Assembly (NCBI GenBank): GCA_025738555.1
Contig: JAOVFP010000003.1
Coordinates: 5,394,001-5,458,000, forward strand
Source of the DNA: Cyathus striatus
Taxonomy: Eukaryota; Basidiomycota; Agaricomycetes; Agaricales; Nidulariaceae
Reading direction: 5' to 3'
Length of the DNA stretch: 64,000 bases
The position numbers were made by a program, and so were the translations under genes. The notes below the pieces were generated by a model that was not told the DNA's origin, ran no database searches, and worked only from the letters and a program-made list of their open reading frames with translations. Within the stretch, counting starts at the first letter, position 1; each line of letters starts with the position of its first letter. Below, in pieces: positions 47,649-60,900 of this stretch.

Positions 47649-49692
47649 ATGGCCCCTATTCATGTCGACGAAACTTCTGGCTCTGATACTACAGGTGCTG
47701 GAGCACCAGATTCTCCTTATCAGTCCCTGGGTTATGCACTCTTCACGCATCCTGGACAGGCATACCTCATCAGGAAGGATCCAACTGCTTCCTATGAAGA
47801 GCCCACACAATCTTCGCTGAAAAAGGCGAAAAAGACTGCCGATGGGCTCGAGAAAAAGAAAAAGAAGGCAGAGGAACTCGCTGAGCGCGAGGCACGCGAA
47901 GAGGGAGAGAAACGCGCAAAGAGAGAAAAATTTCTTGAAGAGAGCAAGAAAGTCGTTCTTGTGGAGGATGAAGCCCTTCCAAAGGCGATCAGAGTGTGTT
48001 GCATTGGCACGTCTTTTTCATTCCAATGTTCACATTTTGAAATCTAGTCCAAAATTGCCCTTCTTACCGCTTATCGCAGCAAGCGCGTTCGAGTTCTCGG
48101 TTGGGTTCACCGCCTTCGCGATCAAAAGGGAATCATCTTCATCGTCCTCCGAGACGGCACTGGCTACCTTCAAGCGGTGTTATCTGATCGCGTTGTAAGT
48201 TTACAGGGTATTGGTTTTCTGATAACGAAATATGACTGCGTGCCCTTAGTCCCAAACATACGAGGCTTTAACCTTGACTCTCGAGTCTTCAGTAGAGTTG
48301 GTTGGCACCCTACAGGAAGTTCCGGAGGGAAAGACTGCCCCCGATAACCACGAGCTCATCGTTGACTACTGGCGAGTACTTGGTGCTTCGCCTGGAGGAG
48401 ACGATGCATTCACTAACAGGCTCAACGAGGTATAATCCATCTTACATCTTATTTTGGATTTAAGCTAAATTTAACGTTAGAAATCTGACCCCTCGATTCA
48501 AGCTGACTTACGACATCTCGTCCTTCGTGGGGAGACGGCTTCCACTGTCTTGCGTCTACGATCCTACCTTCTTTCAGCGTTTCGCCAAGCACTTACATCA
48601 TATTCACTCATTGAAGTCACTCCTCCGTGTCTTGTGCAGACTCAGGTGGAGGGAGGTGCTACATTGTTCAAGCTAGACTACTATGGACAGCCCGCTTTCC
48701 TTACTCAAAGTTCGCAGTTGTACTTGGAGACATGCCTTCCAAGTTTAGGGGACGTTTTCTGTGTACAAGAAAGTTTTAGAGCAGAAAACAGCCATACGAG
48801 GCGTCATTTGAGTGAATACACGCATTTAGAGGGCGAGCTTGCATTCATCACGTTTGACGATCTTATGACACACATCGAGAACTTCGTGAGTAGTCACCCT
48901 TGTGAAATTGTCGTGTGTTCATGTTTTCTGTAGATCTGCAAAACAGTTGACATACTCCTCAAGGATCCTGTCTCTGCACAATTGATCGAGACTCTAAACC
49001 CCGGATTCGAGGCTCCTGCTCGTCCATTTTTGAGACTTTCCTACGTAGATGCAATCGATTGGCTTAACAAGCACGGAATTAAGCGCCCTGCTGAGGATTC
49101 AGAAGGAAATCCTATAAAGGATGAATCTGGACAGGTCAAAATGGTTGAGCACGCCGTTGGTGACGACATTGCTGAGGCTGCAGAACGTCAAATGACAGAT
49201 CGTATCGGTGCTCCCGTGTTCTTGTACGGATTCCCTGCAGAGCTGAAGGCGTTCTACATGAAAAAGATGCCTCCAAAAGAAGGCGAGAAGGGAAATATGG
49301 TGTTTACCGAGAGCTGTGACCTGCTTATGCCCAATGTTGGAGAGATTGTTGGTGGTTCAATGAGGATTTCAGATATAGATGAGCTCCTAGCTGCATACAG
49401 AAGAGAGGGAATTGACCCCGAGCCGTATTACTGGTTCACAGACCAGAGGAAGTATGGTACATGCGAACATGGAGGATATGGGTTAGGTGTTGAGGTTTGT
49501 GTCTGCCAACATTGCTTACATTTATTGTAGCTGATGATCCCGATTATAGCGTTTCCTTGCTTGGCTTGCTAACCGCTACACAGTCCGAGAATGCTCCATA
49601 TACCCAAGGTACGTCTTCCGTTTCGATAGATTTAGTATGTAGATGTTTAATTGTATCTTTTTTCTAGATGGCCTGGGCGCGCAACGCCATAA
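47649..49692 (+). CDS. ded81: Cytosolic asparaginyl-tRNA synthetase
   Basis: Class II synthetase for tRNA-Asn. ATG 47649 gives [21 protein letters not shown] fungal-type N-terminal domain with a Lys/Glu-rich coil ([20 protein letters not shown]) leads to the OB-fold anticodon-binding domain ([20 protein letters not shown]). The catalytic core shows motif 2 ([30 protein letters not shown]) and motif 3 ([20 protein letters not shown]). The last exon is RWPGRATP followed by TAA 49690-49692. Introns are GT-AG and the frame is intact. The spacing to the eIF3e start (about 230 bp) suggests a shared divergent promoter. Confidence 0.95.
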
Positions 49693-50097
49693 ATATGAAG
49701 GAAATAAATATTTGTAAACGAAGTTAGGTGTTCGGTGATAGTGACGTTCAAGTGGGCGTTTGGTGTAGTCCACATGAGATAAGTTTATCTATAGCCTTTA
49801 CTGTTTTCTGTTCAATACATTCTGGAATCATTTAGAGTTTAAACATTCGTGTACTTGTCTGTTTCTTAATTTAGTCGGAAACTTAAACATAAGTATGTGT
49901 ATGTAGAAGGCCCCTGGGCCAGAACATATCATTAAGGCTCGTGTGGAGAGCGAAGTTACAACGTACATCGTTATTATTATCCTCAATCTTATACAGTACA
50001 TGATCATGAACCAAACGTACGAATATAAGTCATCCTTCCTGCACCAGGCAGACAAGTAGAAACCTCAGTACATCGTGACCTCGATAAAGTCGTCAAA
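49693..50097. other. Intergenic, convergent 3' ends
   Basis: Space between the stops of AsnRS (+) and a membrane-protein gene (-). Nothing else was recognised. Confidence 0.6.
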
Positions 50098-51042
50098 CTA
50101 AACAGCTGTGCTGGGACCTCCTGCACGGTACTGTCCTCCATAAGAGTGAGGTGGCTCATTGAAGGAGTATCCATTGTTGGGTCTGGGAGTGGCGTAGGTG
50201 GTAACAGCAGCGGGAATGGGTCTGCTTATTTGAGCAACCATTCTCTCCGTATCCTGGGCCGCGAATTCATCCTCGAGCTGTTTTGCATACCTGTCTACAA
50301 TGAAATAGGCATCTGCGCGCACACACATATGTCAGTTTAAAAATACATGAGATGTGTTAAGAGTGATACTGACAAAGTTGGACTAGCCAAGTAACCACGT
50401 AGACAGCAACGGTAACGCCCTTGACGATGTTCAGAGCGTCTTTACATGTTTGAGTGGCCGTAGCCAAACTTGTAGTTTGGTCGACAGTGCTATTAATACA
50501 CTCTCTGATGGCATCATCTGTATTCTGTTTGAACAGCACGACCAGGGAGTAGATGCCAATTCCAATGCTGAAACAGAGATGGATCGCAAGGAAGGTGGCG
50601 AAGCTAGCAACCATGCCAATATTCTTGATTGAGGCGCCAATCAAGCTGATTGTTGTAGGTACCCGTTGATCAGCAAAGATGGCTATGAAGCACGGAAACA
50701 TCAGACATACCCGAAGAGCGATACCAGAGTCAGAATTGTGAACAAGATTGCCTGTATATAGAGGGCGACCTCGTCACTGAACGCCAGCGGGTACTGCTCT
50801 GAATCATTATGATTATCAGAAATGATGAAAGGCGATGAATTTGGAGCAACGTACTCAGTTTAGCGACTTGGATCCAGCCATATACGGATACGATTCCGCC
50901 CCCAGCCAAACCTAAGATGGATAACACCTGAGAAGGAGAATGAATACAGCTTAATTGACAAAAGAATGAAATATATACTCACGAAGACACCAAACCTTAC
51001 GGGAAGGCAGCAACAGAACAAGCGAGTTCGGACGTAAACCAT
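50098..51042 (-). CDS. Four-TM membrane protein, unknown function
   Basis: ATG 51042 gives MVYVRTRLFCCCLPVRFGVF, then VLSILGLAGGGIVSVYGWIQ (TM1), SDEVALYIQAILFTILTLVS (TM2), NIGMVASFATFLAIHLCFSI (TM3), a luminal or outer loop with two cysteines (ECINSTVDQTTSLATATQTC), and VTVAVYVVTWLVQL (TM4). A cytosolic tail ends GGQYRAGGPSTAV. The CCCCxPVR-like start and this layout resemble a family common in mushroom genomes with no known role. It is tetraspanin/MARVEL-like in topology only. Seven or so short exons. Confidence 0.65.
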
Positions 51043-51646
51043 GCTGAGCTGATGAAGGTCTGATCAACAGACGTGGGTTAAACACTGAGGTTGTGAGGTT
51101 GAAGGTCGGGCGCAGCCACGATAAAGTCAGAAGCATTTCGAGACGAGCATTATATAGGCCTGGGATGCGGTGTAGGGTCACAACTGTGTCGGGGACGATG
51201 ATGGATGGAGAAGATGCTGTGCATTTGATGAAAAGCTGATGGTGATGGATGTCCTTAACGCGTCGGAGCTGGACAGTTTGTGGGTGGAAACTGGAAAGTT
51301 GGGGATGCATCGCGTACGGGCTTGGCGCTTAGAGTTTACAGCGCTTACTACTTAGTAAAACCACCGTTGAAACCGCCCACCACTTAGTTTGACTTTGCAT
51401 GCATACGTGATACATCTCTTCATTCTGCCGTCGGTCACCGCTGCTTAGCGCTTAGCGCTTATTGATCATGACCGTCAATTATTGTTTCGATTATCGTTGG
51501 ACCCGGTTTCAGAGCTTATCTGAGTCGGGCATATCGCGATAACAAAACATACTTATATGATAAAAATCCCCCCACCCCGGAGCCCCCCATCTTCAAAGTT
51601 CATTCTGCACCGAACATCTACAGACATTACCATTCCTTTCCCATAA
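51043..51646. other. Divergent spacer with short CT/GCTTAGC repeats
   Basis: Between the four-TM protein and the cupin gene. Short iterations of GCTTAGCGCTTAGCGCTTA lie near 51445. An AT-rich stretch follows near 51540-51560. No gene was seen. Confidence 0.5.
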
Positions 51647-52443
51647 ATGTCTGACATACTGCAAACCAGTACGCAGCTCATACGCGACCTAAAGCTAGAG
51701 GCTCACCCAGAAGGAGGTATGTTTGACGTATAGTACTGGACGAGACACTTAACAAGCACCGCAGGCTACTTTATTGAAACCGGCAAAAGGAAGGAACATG
51801 TGTACTCTCCGTTTGCTGGTGTGTTTAGGACCATGTTTTGTCAGTCGGGCGAACATGATAGACAGGTACATTGAAGAAGGAAATGCCAGTCGCTCGTTAG
51901 CGACTTCAATATATTACCTTCTGACATACGACAATCCCAAGGGATATATTCATATGAATAAGTCAGTTGTGAGTGGCCGCTTTCTACCTCATAGTCTTTT
52001 CAGAATTTCACAGAGGGTTTTCTGAGCAGACTTATCATGTTCTTCATCAAGGGAGAGCAGAATATACTTTAATAACGCCAGGCAATCCTCCAAAGGTCGA
52101 GAAGAAGATCATGGGCACGAATACTGCGGCCGGCGAGACGCGGCAACTCCTTGTGGACACGGGCATCTGGAAGATGTCCCAACTTCTTCAGGAAGACTTT
52201 ACAAGCGCCCAGACGGATGCCGAGAGGGATAGTATCAACTGCCTTATCACAGAAGTTGTCGTGCCAGGATTCGAATGGGAAGACCACAAATACTTGTCCA
52301 AAGAGGCATTAGAAGACTTGTTCAGAGGCGTTGACAATGGGTCTGAGAGTATAGACCGTTTCTCCGCGTTTATCGTAACGCCGTCACCGGCGTCCTCAAC
52401 CAGTGACAAAAGAAGGATATCTGACGAACGATTGTTAACTTGA
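51647..52443 (+). CDS. Cupin-like DUF985 protein
   Basis: Small beta-barrel protein of the cupin_5/DUF985 family, of unclear biochemical role. ATG 51647 gives MSDILQTSTQLIRDLKLEAH. The next blocks are PEGGYFIETGKRKE, ASRSLATSIYYLLTYDNPKG and MNKSV, then after an intron TYHVLHQGRAEYTLITPGNP, GETRQLLVDTGIWKMSQLLQ and LITEVVVPGFEWEDHKYLSK. HHxx-type metal-binding positions are not clear. The intron before TYHVLHQ must use the GTGAGT...GAGCAG pair to keep the frame. It ends SDERLLT at TGA 52441-52443. Confidence 0.75.
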
Positions 52444-53722
52444 TACCGGCGTCTTGCCAGGACTTGCAAATATTTACCCCCCAAGTTGGAGCGAGATGAT
52501 CTTCATATATTCCTGAGAAACATGTAGTTATTTTTGGAGCTTGAAACACTATGCACCATTTGTGATTGATGTTGTTTTATTTGGAGAAATTAGGTGGAGA
52601 TCTCATGGGTGTGTACGCTCATCATATGCTACATCCTGGCTACATCCGGATATACGAGGTTGTTGCACCTTTCCCAAGGCCTGGGTCGACAATAACTACC
52701 TGCTTCGATTCCTTCCGCCATCCTATATCATCGGCTGGTTAAGCTACAGTCGGCTGGGAGCTCACTTCCAATTCTTTCGTCCCCTGTGGTATCGTGGTAG
52801 AGAAAGTTACTTTCTCCACTACATCCGCACACCGTGGGCTGTGACACATTCTTGTGCCCATGATTAACTAAATGAAAATCATCATCTGAGAGTTGCTAAC
52901 AGCTTGTTTTGGCTGTAACTGGCAGCGCCCAACGGTTCGCTTGTTCAGAGTTGAGATTTAGAGTCTTCTATATGTGATGTATTTGCCGACGCCCATCCCT
53001 TGCGTTCCATACGCATGGAGGCTTGGAGCTTACTTGTTGATCCGCTTTGTACGCGGATAATTGTTTACAATCTACTTAAGTATACCATTACGGTCCCGAA
53101 CGTTGTAAGTACTTAACTACAGGCGTGGCACAACTACAAGTCTATGATGTGCTAAAATGCGCATTTTGGTGCTAGTAGATAACAATCGAAGGGCTGTTCG
53201 AATCATGGTTCCCATCGCCAATGGTGGGCGTGCCACGAAACAACAATTTTAAGGACAATGCTCCCTGGTGCCTATGTAGTTACACAAGTAAGGGTGAACT
53301 GACGACCATTATGTTGCCTGGAGAACCTTCATATGTGTTCTCGATCTTGAACGCTGGGCTTATGAACCTGAATAAAGATAATCGCGTGAAGAGCCCGTTC
53401 ACATCGCCTTCACATTTCCCCATTAAACGTGCTGATTAGGGAAACTTGGTCCATCCCTGATCTAATAACAGCCTTGGACGGTCGGACTTCACTTCACACC
53501 GATTTTCTTCTGCATCACTCAAGGCACAGGTAGAGCTTACATAGCTTCCATCTCTAATTGGCAGTCCCAAGCAGTCCCAAGAGCCATGCTGTTGGAATAT
53601 ATATAGACCGATAATGCAGTCAGATATCCAACAATCCTTTCTAGCTCTCTCCTTCCAAAACCTCCTCAGAAGTTTAAGTTTCATTTGTAATCTCGGTCAA
53701 CAACGTCAATAATTCATCGCCA
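52444..53722. other. Intergenic, no recognised gene
   Basis: About 1.3 kb. Two moderate open frames (52541-52867 and 53221-53439) have no recognisable family features and odd composition, so I leave them uncalled. The right end is the dioxygenase promoter, with no obvious TATA box beyond ATATATATAGACC near 53598. Confidence 0.45.
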
Positions 53723-56700
53723 ATGTTTCGAACACTCAAATCACTTGCCAACTTCATCGACTTCGAAAATGAAAAGGACGAACCGTACGATAGAGATGGA
53801 GCACATAACGTCGCCGACCTCGCAGAATCGACGCTCACTAAATTGACAAAGTCGCTTAAAGAACCCCCATTCCGGTTGTCAGATTTGGTAGGATATGATT
53901 GCAGCCATAGTATGCCTCTGACGACTGCTAATGTTTCGCAGAACGCCTACATTGATGCCGTCTCGGGTGTCGTTAGTGGAAGAGGGATCGACGACCGAAA
54001 ACTGTTGGTAAGGATGACACTGTGTAGTATCGGAATAACTGCTTACACGTTGAATAGCTTGAGAAGGCGCTTACGTTGATGGCAAACATGCAGGACGAGG
54101 CGGCAGCGGCGAAGATTCAACAGCTTGTGATAAGCCTCCGTAAGCGATCGATGATGGTGTATTTGGCTGTCGGAGGCAAATGCTGATGCCAAACTATTGC
54201 TCGCAGTGTACAAAGATCTTCCCCACCCGCCTACTGCCTTCCTTTGCCTGCCACCTTCCAATTCTTCAATAACTACTTCGCAGGTCGAGCAACTCAGGCC
54301 ATACGCATTCCGCTCAGCAGATGGCTCCAACTACAACACGCTTCTGCCATCTCTCGGAAAGGCTGGATCTCCGTATGCGCGCTCAGTTCCTTCCACTAAT
54401 TTTGTACCCCTATCTGCGCTTCCCGACCCTGGTCTCGTCTTCGACACTCTCCTCAGGAGGGAAAAGGGAAAGTTTACAGAACATCCCGGTGGTATTTCCG
54501 CTCTCTTCTTTGCGTTTGCGGACCTCGTCATCCACAGTATTTTTAACACTGATAGCCACAATTGGACAATCAACAAAGCCAGCAGTTATTTGGACTTGAG
54601 TATTTTATATGGAAGCTCTGAAGCCGACGTCAACTCTGTTCGAAGAAATGATGGAACTGGTAGACTGTGGCCAGATGTCTTCGCCGACAGCAGGCTTTTG
54701 CTTATGCCCCCTGCCAGTTGTGCATTACTAGTGCTTCTCAGCAGGAATCACAACGTATGTTATTAGTTAACCCCCCATGTTTAAAAAGTTCTAACGTCAT
54801 TCATTATAGTATATAGCGGAGAAGATCCTGGCCATCAATGAACGCGGAAACTTGGTTTCCCCTCCTCCGGAGGACCCGGAAGCTCGTCAGAAACAAGATG
54901 ATGAAATATTCCATCGCTCTCGCTTGGTTAACTGTGGATATTTCATGCAGATTATCCTGGGTGGTACGGAACATGTTTCGTTTTTTTAGTGAAGTAATTA
55001 TTGACATTTGCTGTCGGAGCAGATTATGTCGGTGCCATTCTTGGCCTCGTGAGGGATGGAAGCAGCTGGCGCCTGGATCCTTTGATGGTAAAGTTTACGC
55101 CCAAACAGCATCTCTTTCGCTCTAACAGCGCTTGCGTATAGTCTATGCGTGATATTGATCACGAAGTTGCTCCTCGAGGAGAAGGCAATGTCGTATCTGT
55201 GGAATTCAATCTTCTATACAGATGGCATGCAACGCTCTCTGCTTCAGATACAAAGTGGACGGAGGATGTATTCCGTAAATACTTCGAAGGCAAAGATTTC
55301 AGCAAGGTCTATTCGCTTTCGGCTACATCCCATCTTTTGCTGACATCGGTTTCGTAGCTAACCGTTGACGACTTCAAGAATGTAGCCCATAAATATTTGA
55401 TCCCGAAAACTAGCGTGCGGGAATGGACTTTTGATGGGTTAGTGCTTTACAAACATCGCAATCCAGAGTACTTAAACACAGTAACAATGTCAGATTGGCT
55501 AGAGGTCCCGACGGCAATTTCAACGATGATGACCTTGCCAGGCTTCTACACAACTCGACAGAATGGCGCGCTGGGGCGTTCCAAGCACGCGGAATTCCCG
55601 AAGTTTTGCGTGTCATTGAAGTCATGAGTATCGAACAATCGCGAAGCTGGGGCGCATGCTCAGTATGTGATCCAGAATGTTTGATTTATGCACCGTATTC
55701 TAATATATATATTATAGCTCAACGAATTTAGAAAATTTTTGGGCCTTAAACGTGCGATAATATATCCTCCCAATGTATGGATAACTTTGTTAACATTCCC
55801 CTAGCGTACTCTTCATTTGCAGAGTGGAATCCCAATAAGGACATTCACGTATGTGTGTTTATAGTGAGCACCGGCGTACAGTTATTGATCTCGCTTAGAC
55901 TGCCGCCGCTGCGCTTTACAAGGATATTGATAATCTTGAGCTCCATGTTGGCCTGCAAGCTGAAGAAGCTAAAGTGCCTGGTCCTGGTGCTGGACTGTGT
56001 CCTGGATACACCATCTCCCGAGCAATTTTAGCGGACGCAGTTTGCTTGACAAGAGGAGACAGGTTTTTGACTGTTGATTTCACGCGTTAGCTTTTTCAAC
56101 TGCTCATTTGGTTCATGCACTAATTTTAACATAGCTTTCAATCTCACATCATGGGGCTATCAAGATTGTCAATATGATACACAAGATGGCTCTTATGGTG
56201 GAATGCTCACTAAGTTGCTCTTCCGCGCCCTTCCAGACCATTATCCTACTGGATCCGCATATGCCCATTTCCCTTTCCTTGATCCTGCTTATATGAAGGA
56301 TAACCTTTCAAAACATCACCCTGAACTAGTTAACAAGTACACATGGACCCGACCGCAAGTTCACCTTGAAACAGTAAATGCGGAAACTTACTCCGATGTT
56401 CAGCAGGTGCTAAAGGAGGCGAGCTTCTTAGCGCCTTATGATAAGCGCTTGTTAACCGTATCTCATCCTGTTGAACCGGTATGTACTTTCAACGGAGAGT
56501 TGGGTTCCTTAACTGACCAGTGCTCTCAAAGGCGTACGTCGCAGATGGATGTTCTAAAGTCATAGCATCTATTTCTCTCGATGACTTGGGGTCGTACTTT
56601 GTCAAGAAGACGGAAGAACTGCTTAGTAGCAAGTCCTTTACAAAAGTTGACAGCGCAGCGAAATCTGTTGATATTGTCAAAGATGTAATCAACCTCATTC

Positions 56701-57890
56701 CTGTTCACTGGATATCGCAGGAAATTGTGCGTTTTTTTTTTCGCCCTCGCGATAGTCATCTTAAATGTAGCTCATTAGGCTGGATTACCGATAAAGACTG
56801 TGAACTTCCAGACTGGACGATGGAATGACAATGATGTATGCAAAGAGTTTTCAGACATCGCGCGTTATGTCTATCTTAACCTCGATCCCATTCACGACTG
56901 GAGATTACGTGAATCTTCTCAGAAAACATTTAAAGAATTCAATGATATTATTTATGAACATTTTAATCAGCTCTCAGGAGTTTGTATTCAATTTTCTTGT
57001 TGTCGGCATAATTCTGAAATATCTACAGGTTTCGTTGGAGGATGCCCATAATCATCAAGCGATAAAGGATTATCACAGTCACAAGTTCCTAAAGGTTGTT
57101 AACAAGGCTCTGGGGAAGAAATACGACCACAAGGAATTAGCCGCCCTTGTCTTCCTTGCCGTCGTACCTACGAGTGCTTTGTTTTCAAAATCAATAGTCC
57201 ATGTTGTGGACTTCTATCTATCCGACGATAAGAAGCAGGCGCGGGACGATATTGTAAAAAATTATACTTCTAAAGATAAGGACTCAAATAGCAAGATAAT
57301 GGTATATATCCGTGAAGCTCTACGTAAGTGTTCGCTTGTGAATGGCGATTTGATTAGTAGTAACATCCAGCTTCAGGCTTGAATCCCCCAGTATCTGGAG
57401 TATATCGCTCTGCAGCCAAAGATGTTGACGTTGGAACTCAGCGAGTAAAAGCTAATCAGCGTGTCTTCGCCAGCATTGTGAAGGCAAACCTAGATGTGCG
57501 TCATATAAGTATATCAATACAGTCCGATTACTTATCTTTTGCGTTCAGGTGCAAGAGTTTGGAGCTGAGGCTAAAACTGCGGTCTACTCTAGGTCAACTG
57601 GCAAGGCAGGAATTTACAATGTGGGAGAGCAAGGGTGAGTTATTCTATCTTTCTTCCGTTATTTCGCCTAATTTTTTTAGAATGTTAAACACCGAATTCT
57701 TTGAGGCAACAGTTCCCTCGATTGTTGGCAAGATACTAAGTCTTAAAGGACTCAAGCGGGCAGACGGATTGTCAGGGAATCTTACCAGCTATGTCCAGCA
57801 GTTACACGGAAGTCCAACAAAACATTATATCACAACTGGCGGTGTTTCCACCCCTGGCCGGATTCGATGATAGTAGAGTACAATGCATAA
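53723..57890 (+). CDS. Ppo-type fatty-acid dioxygenase (haem peroxidase plus P450-like)
   Basis: Homologue of Ppo/linoleate diol synthases that make oxylipins. ATG 53723 gives MFRTLKSLANFIDFENEKDE. The peroxidase-like domain has the distal His in FFAFADLVIHSIFNTDSH, SSYLDLSILYGSSE, CGYFMQIILGDYVGAILGLV and the catalytic Tyr/proximal His in VEFNLLYRWHATLSASD. The C-terminal P450-like domain has IPVHWISQEIAGLPIKT, ALVFLAVVPTSALFSKSIVH and YIREALRLNPPVSGVYRSAA, but its haem-ligand region reads YNVGEQGMLNTEFFEATVPS with no cysteine, so the isomerase half is probably inactive. The last residues only match the family (PDSMIVEYNA, TAA 57888) if one base is restored near 57856; as written the frame stops at 57870. 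About 18 introns. Confidence 0.82.
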
Positions 57891-57987
57891 TTATGGTTAT
57901 ATTTTCATGCGGTCCTATCTGTATTTACAAGTTACGATTCATGTATTTATTTTATAATTTCGGCAATACGTACATTTGCAAATATCA

Positions 57988-60900
57988 CTAACCCTCGATA
58001 ATCTCCAAGTATGCCGCAGGAACGACAAAGGATATGCCTGCATCTTCTGCTCGCCACCACTCATCTTCACTTGAATCTAGAATAGACAGTTCCGTTCCTT
58101 CTGAGAACGAGAGCTCATCTGCATTATTTGCTGTATAGGAAAATATAGCCCGTGCTTTCTCTGAAGCAAATATGGTCAGCAACTATAATTATCTTCCCTA
58201 AAACCTGACACCTACTTGGTTCAGCCACTTGAACGTAAGTCTTCGGGAACAATCCAGCTTTCCCATCTTTTACTCTAGTACCGTACCACCAATCACTGCC
58301 ACTTTTCGAAGGGTTTGCAACGAGCACAATGTTCTCGTCGAATGCTGCATTATGTGATCAGTTACGTTCAAAAGAGTCTCGAAAAAACCACCACTTACAG
58401 AGGTCATCAGGACTCTCGCTTTCAAACGCAAACAGAGTGCGAACTCGATATTCTATAGTACAATCAATCGCGTAAGAAAATGTCAAAGTTATATGGCCTT
58501 TTACTCACTAATTGATTTGTCGATATCATCCTTCATGTCCACTTGAGCTACATCATAAACCCGAATCTCTGGAGGTATCTCGGGAGAATGAATAGCTTCT
58601 TCTTCTTCTTCTTCTTCTAAAGTTGACAGTAATTTCTCAACAATCGGAGAAGTGGATGGAGCACCCGTGTCAGCTGCACGATTCGCAAACCAATCCACCG
58701 ACTGACGGTTACTGCTTTTAGAATCATAAAATTCCTCGCCTGTAGGAACCTGAACGGTGGTGGTCGAGGATATGTGCGAAGGATTCGCATCCTCGCTGAG
58801 GACTCGGCCAGTAACCGCAGGAGCACTCTTGTCTATGGTCTTTGTCGGGCGAAGCTTCATACCGCCCTGAATCGATTGCATCAAAGCACCAACATTTCCA
58901 GGTCCACTTGATGTGTTGAAGTCTGTTTCTTGCTTCGACGAAGCAGTAACGGCAGAAGGCTGAGGCTGAGGCTGAGGTGGTGCAGGCGGTGGAGCGAGAT
59001 CCCCTACATTTGTGGCACGTAGAGGCGATGAAGGAGACTTATCCAGCGACGCAGATTCGGAACGAGGAACCATATTTCCAAATAGTTGCTGAGCAATGTT
59101 TGCTCTGACATCACGGGAGTTCCTCGCCTCGTCGTCGCTGCTATCCGAATCGTCATCTACTTCCTTAACATCATCCCAATCACCATCATTGCTGGAAGGG
59201 GCAGTTTGATAGTTACTCCCGGAATTAATCGACGGTGTTGTTGCATTGGAAGATACACTGGGTCGAGTCCATGGATTAACATTGGAAGTACTTACTACAG
59301 GCTTCACTGACGCACTTCTACCATCCTTTGGCAGTCGACTAAACGGATTGGTAGACTTTTCAATGACCGGAGATACGACGGAAGTAAGCACTTTTTCCTT
59401 GTCAGATTCCATTTTCTTTTCGACTATAGCAGGTGATGGACGCTTGTCTGCACTTAAGTCAGATGTGGCATCAACATCTGGTTTACTTTGCTTTGCTTTG
59501 AGAGCTTCAAGCCTGGCGTGGTATCGTTCCTCTTCAAGCCGGGCGGCCTCCTCCTGTTCCTCTAGAAGGCGTAATCGCCGCGCTTGCTCATCTCGCTGCT
59601 TCCGAGCGGCCTCCTCTCGAGCACGCAACTCATTTTCAAGAGGGTCAGTTTCATTCACAGGGGAAGAAGCCGCAGGGGAAACAACGGTGAGGCTTGGAGC
59701 TTTCCTTGGACGTGGCGGAGGAGGAACACGAGGTTTGGGAGGCGGAGGGGCGACACGAGGTACGGCAGTGGGAGCACTGTCACGAGATGTAGCAACAGTA
59801 GAATTAACAGGTAGTTTTGCAGCAGCAGTCGGCGATGGTGTAACGGGCTTGGCTTCTTTCACTGCTTTCTCTTGCTCTAGTCGTTCTTTTCTCAATCGTT
59901 CGCGTTCTTCTGCTTGTTTTTCTGCCAGCCTAGCCTTTTCCTCAGCTTCTTTCTTTTCTTGCTGCAAACGATCTTCCACAGTCGTGTCAATGCTAGGTGA
60001 CGATGGAGCCGTAACACCCAAAGCAGCCATTCTCGCTTGAATGCGTCGTTGAGCTTCGGCTCGAGCATACGCTTGTCGCTCTTCGAGGGTCATATTCTTT
60101 AAAGGCGCAGGAGATGAACTATTCCTTATAGGCGGGGGAGATGAAATATTCTTTGAAACCGGCACGGTCGGAGAATCTTTAAGCGTTGGTGAAGAAACGG
60201 AAACTGCTGGCGACTTCACACGAGGGGAAATATCACGAACAGGAGGGCTAGCAGTATGACCACGGAAGGATCGACCTTCATCATAGCCGCGGGAATAAGG
60301 ACGGTCACGTTCGTCGAATCGACTTGAGTAAGACTCTTCCTCCCTATAATCAAAACGCGCAAAAGTCTCGTTCGTGCGATCACGGTCCCGAGCCCACTGC
60401 CTCCTGTCTTTATCTCTGCGTTCATCTCGTGCTTTCATACGCCTTTCTACCTCTGGGATACGCTCATGCATAAGCGAAAGTATCTCTCTTTCAAGCCTAC
60501 GGCGTTCTTCATCCTTTGCAACAGATTTAGGTCCCCGCGATACATACTCGAGGTCGTCCTGCATTCTCTTTACGCGATATTTCAAGTCGTCCATTTCTCT
60601 GTCAAGTTCTTCATCTTCAACAGTCCTAGAAGCTTCTGCCTCTGCAGCTTGGTCCAGCATATGTGCTGTATTAGCAAGTTGCTTCTTGATGTACGAAAGG
60701 TCACCTGCAGGGCTATTAGCTTCACTTCTCGAACGCACGTCATCCCGCTTAATGTGGCGTGATGCTGGTTTATAAAAGCCACCAGGAGGCTCAGCATCGC
60801 TGTGTTTGTAGATGGTTGCATCCCGACCGGATTCCAAAGATGAAGAACCGTTAAACGTGCGACTTTTCAATCGCGAAACCTGGGGATCAAGTCCTAGTGG

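Noticed and set aside
53190..53215. GTTCGAATC as a possible tRNA T-loop
   Set aside because: No A box at the right distance and no acceptor stem could be formed. No tRNA gene was found anywhere in the window.
59246..60040. 264-codon plus-strand open frame
   Set aside because: It lies antisense to the coiled-coil and Pro-rich part of the Pan1-like gene, is Ser/Arg-rich and has no family features. It is a shadow of biased codon composition.
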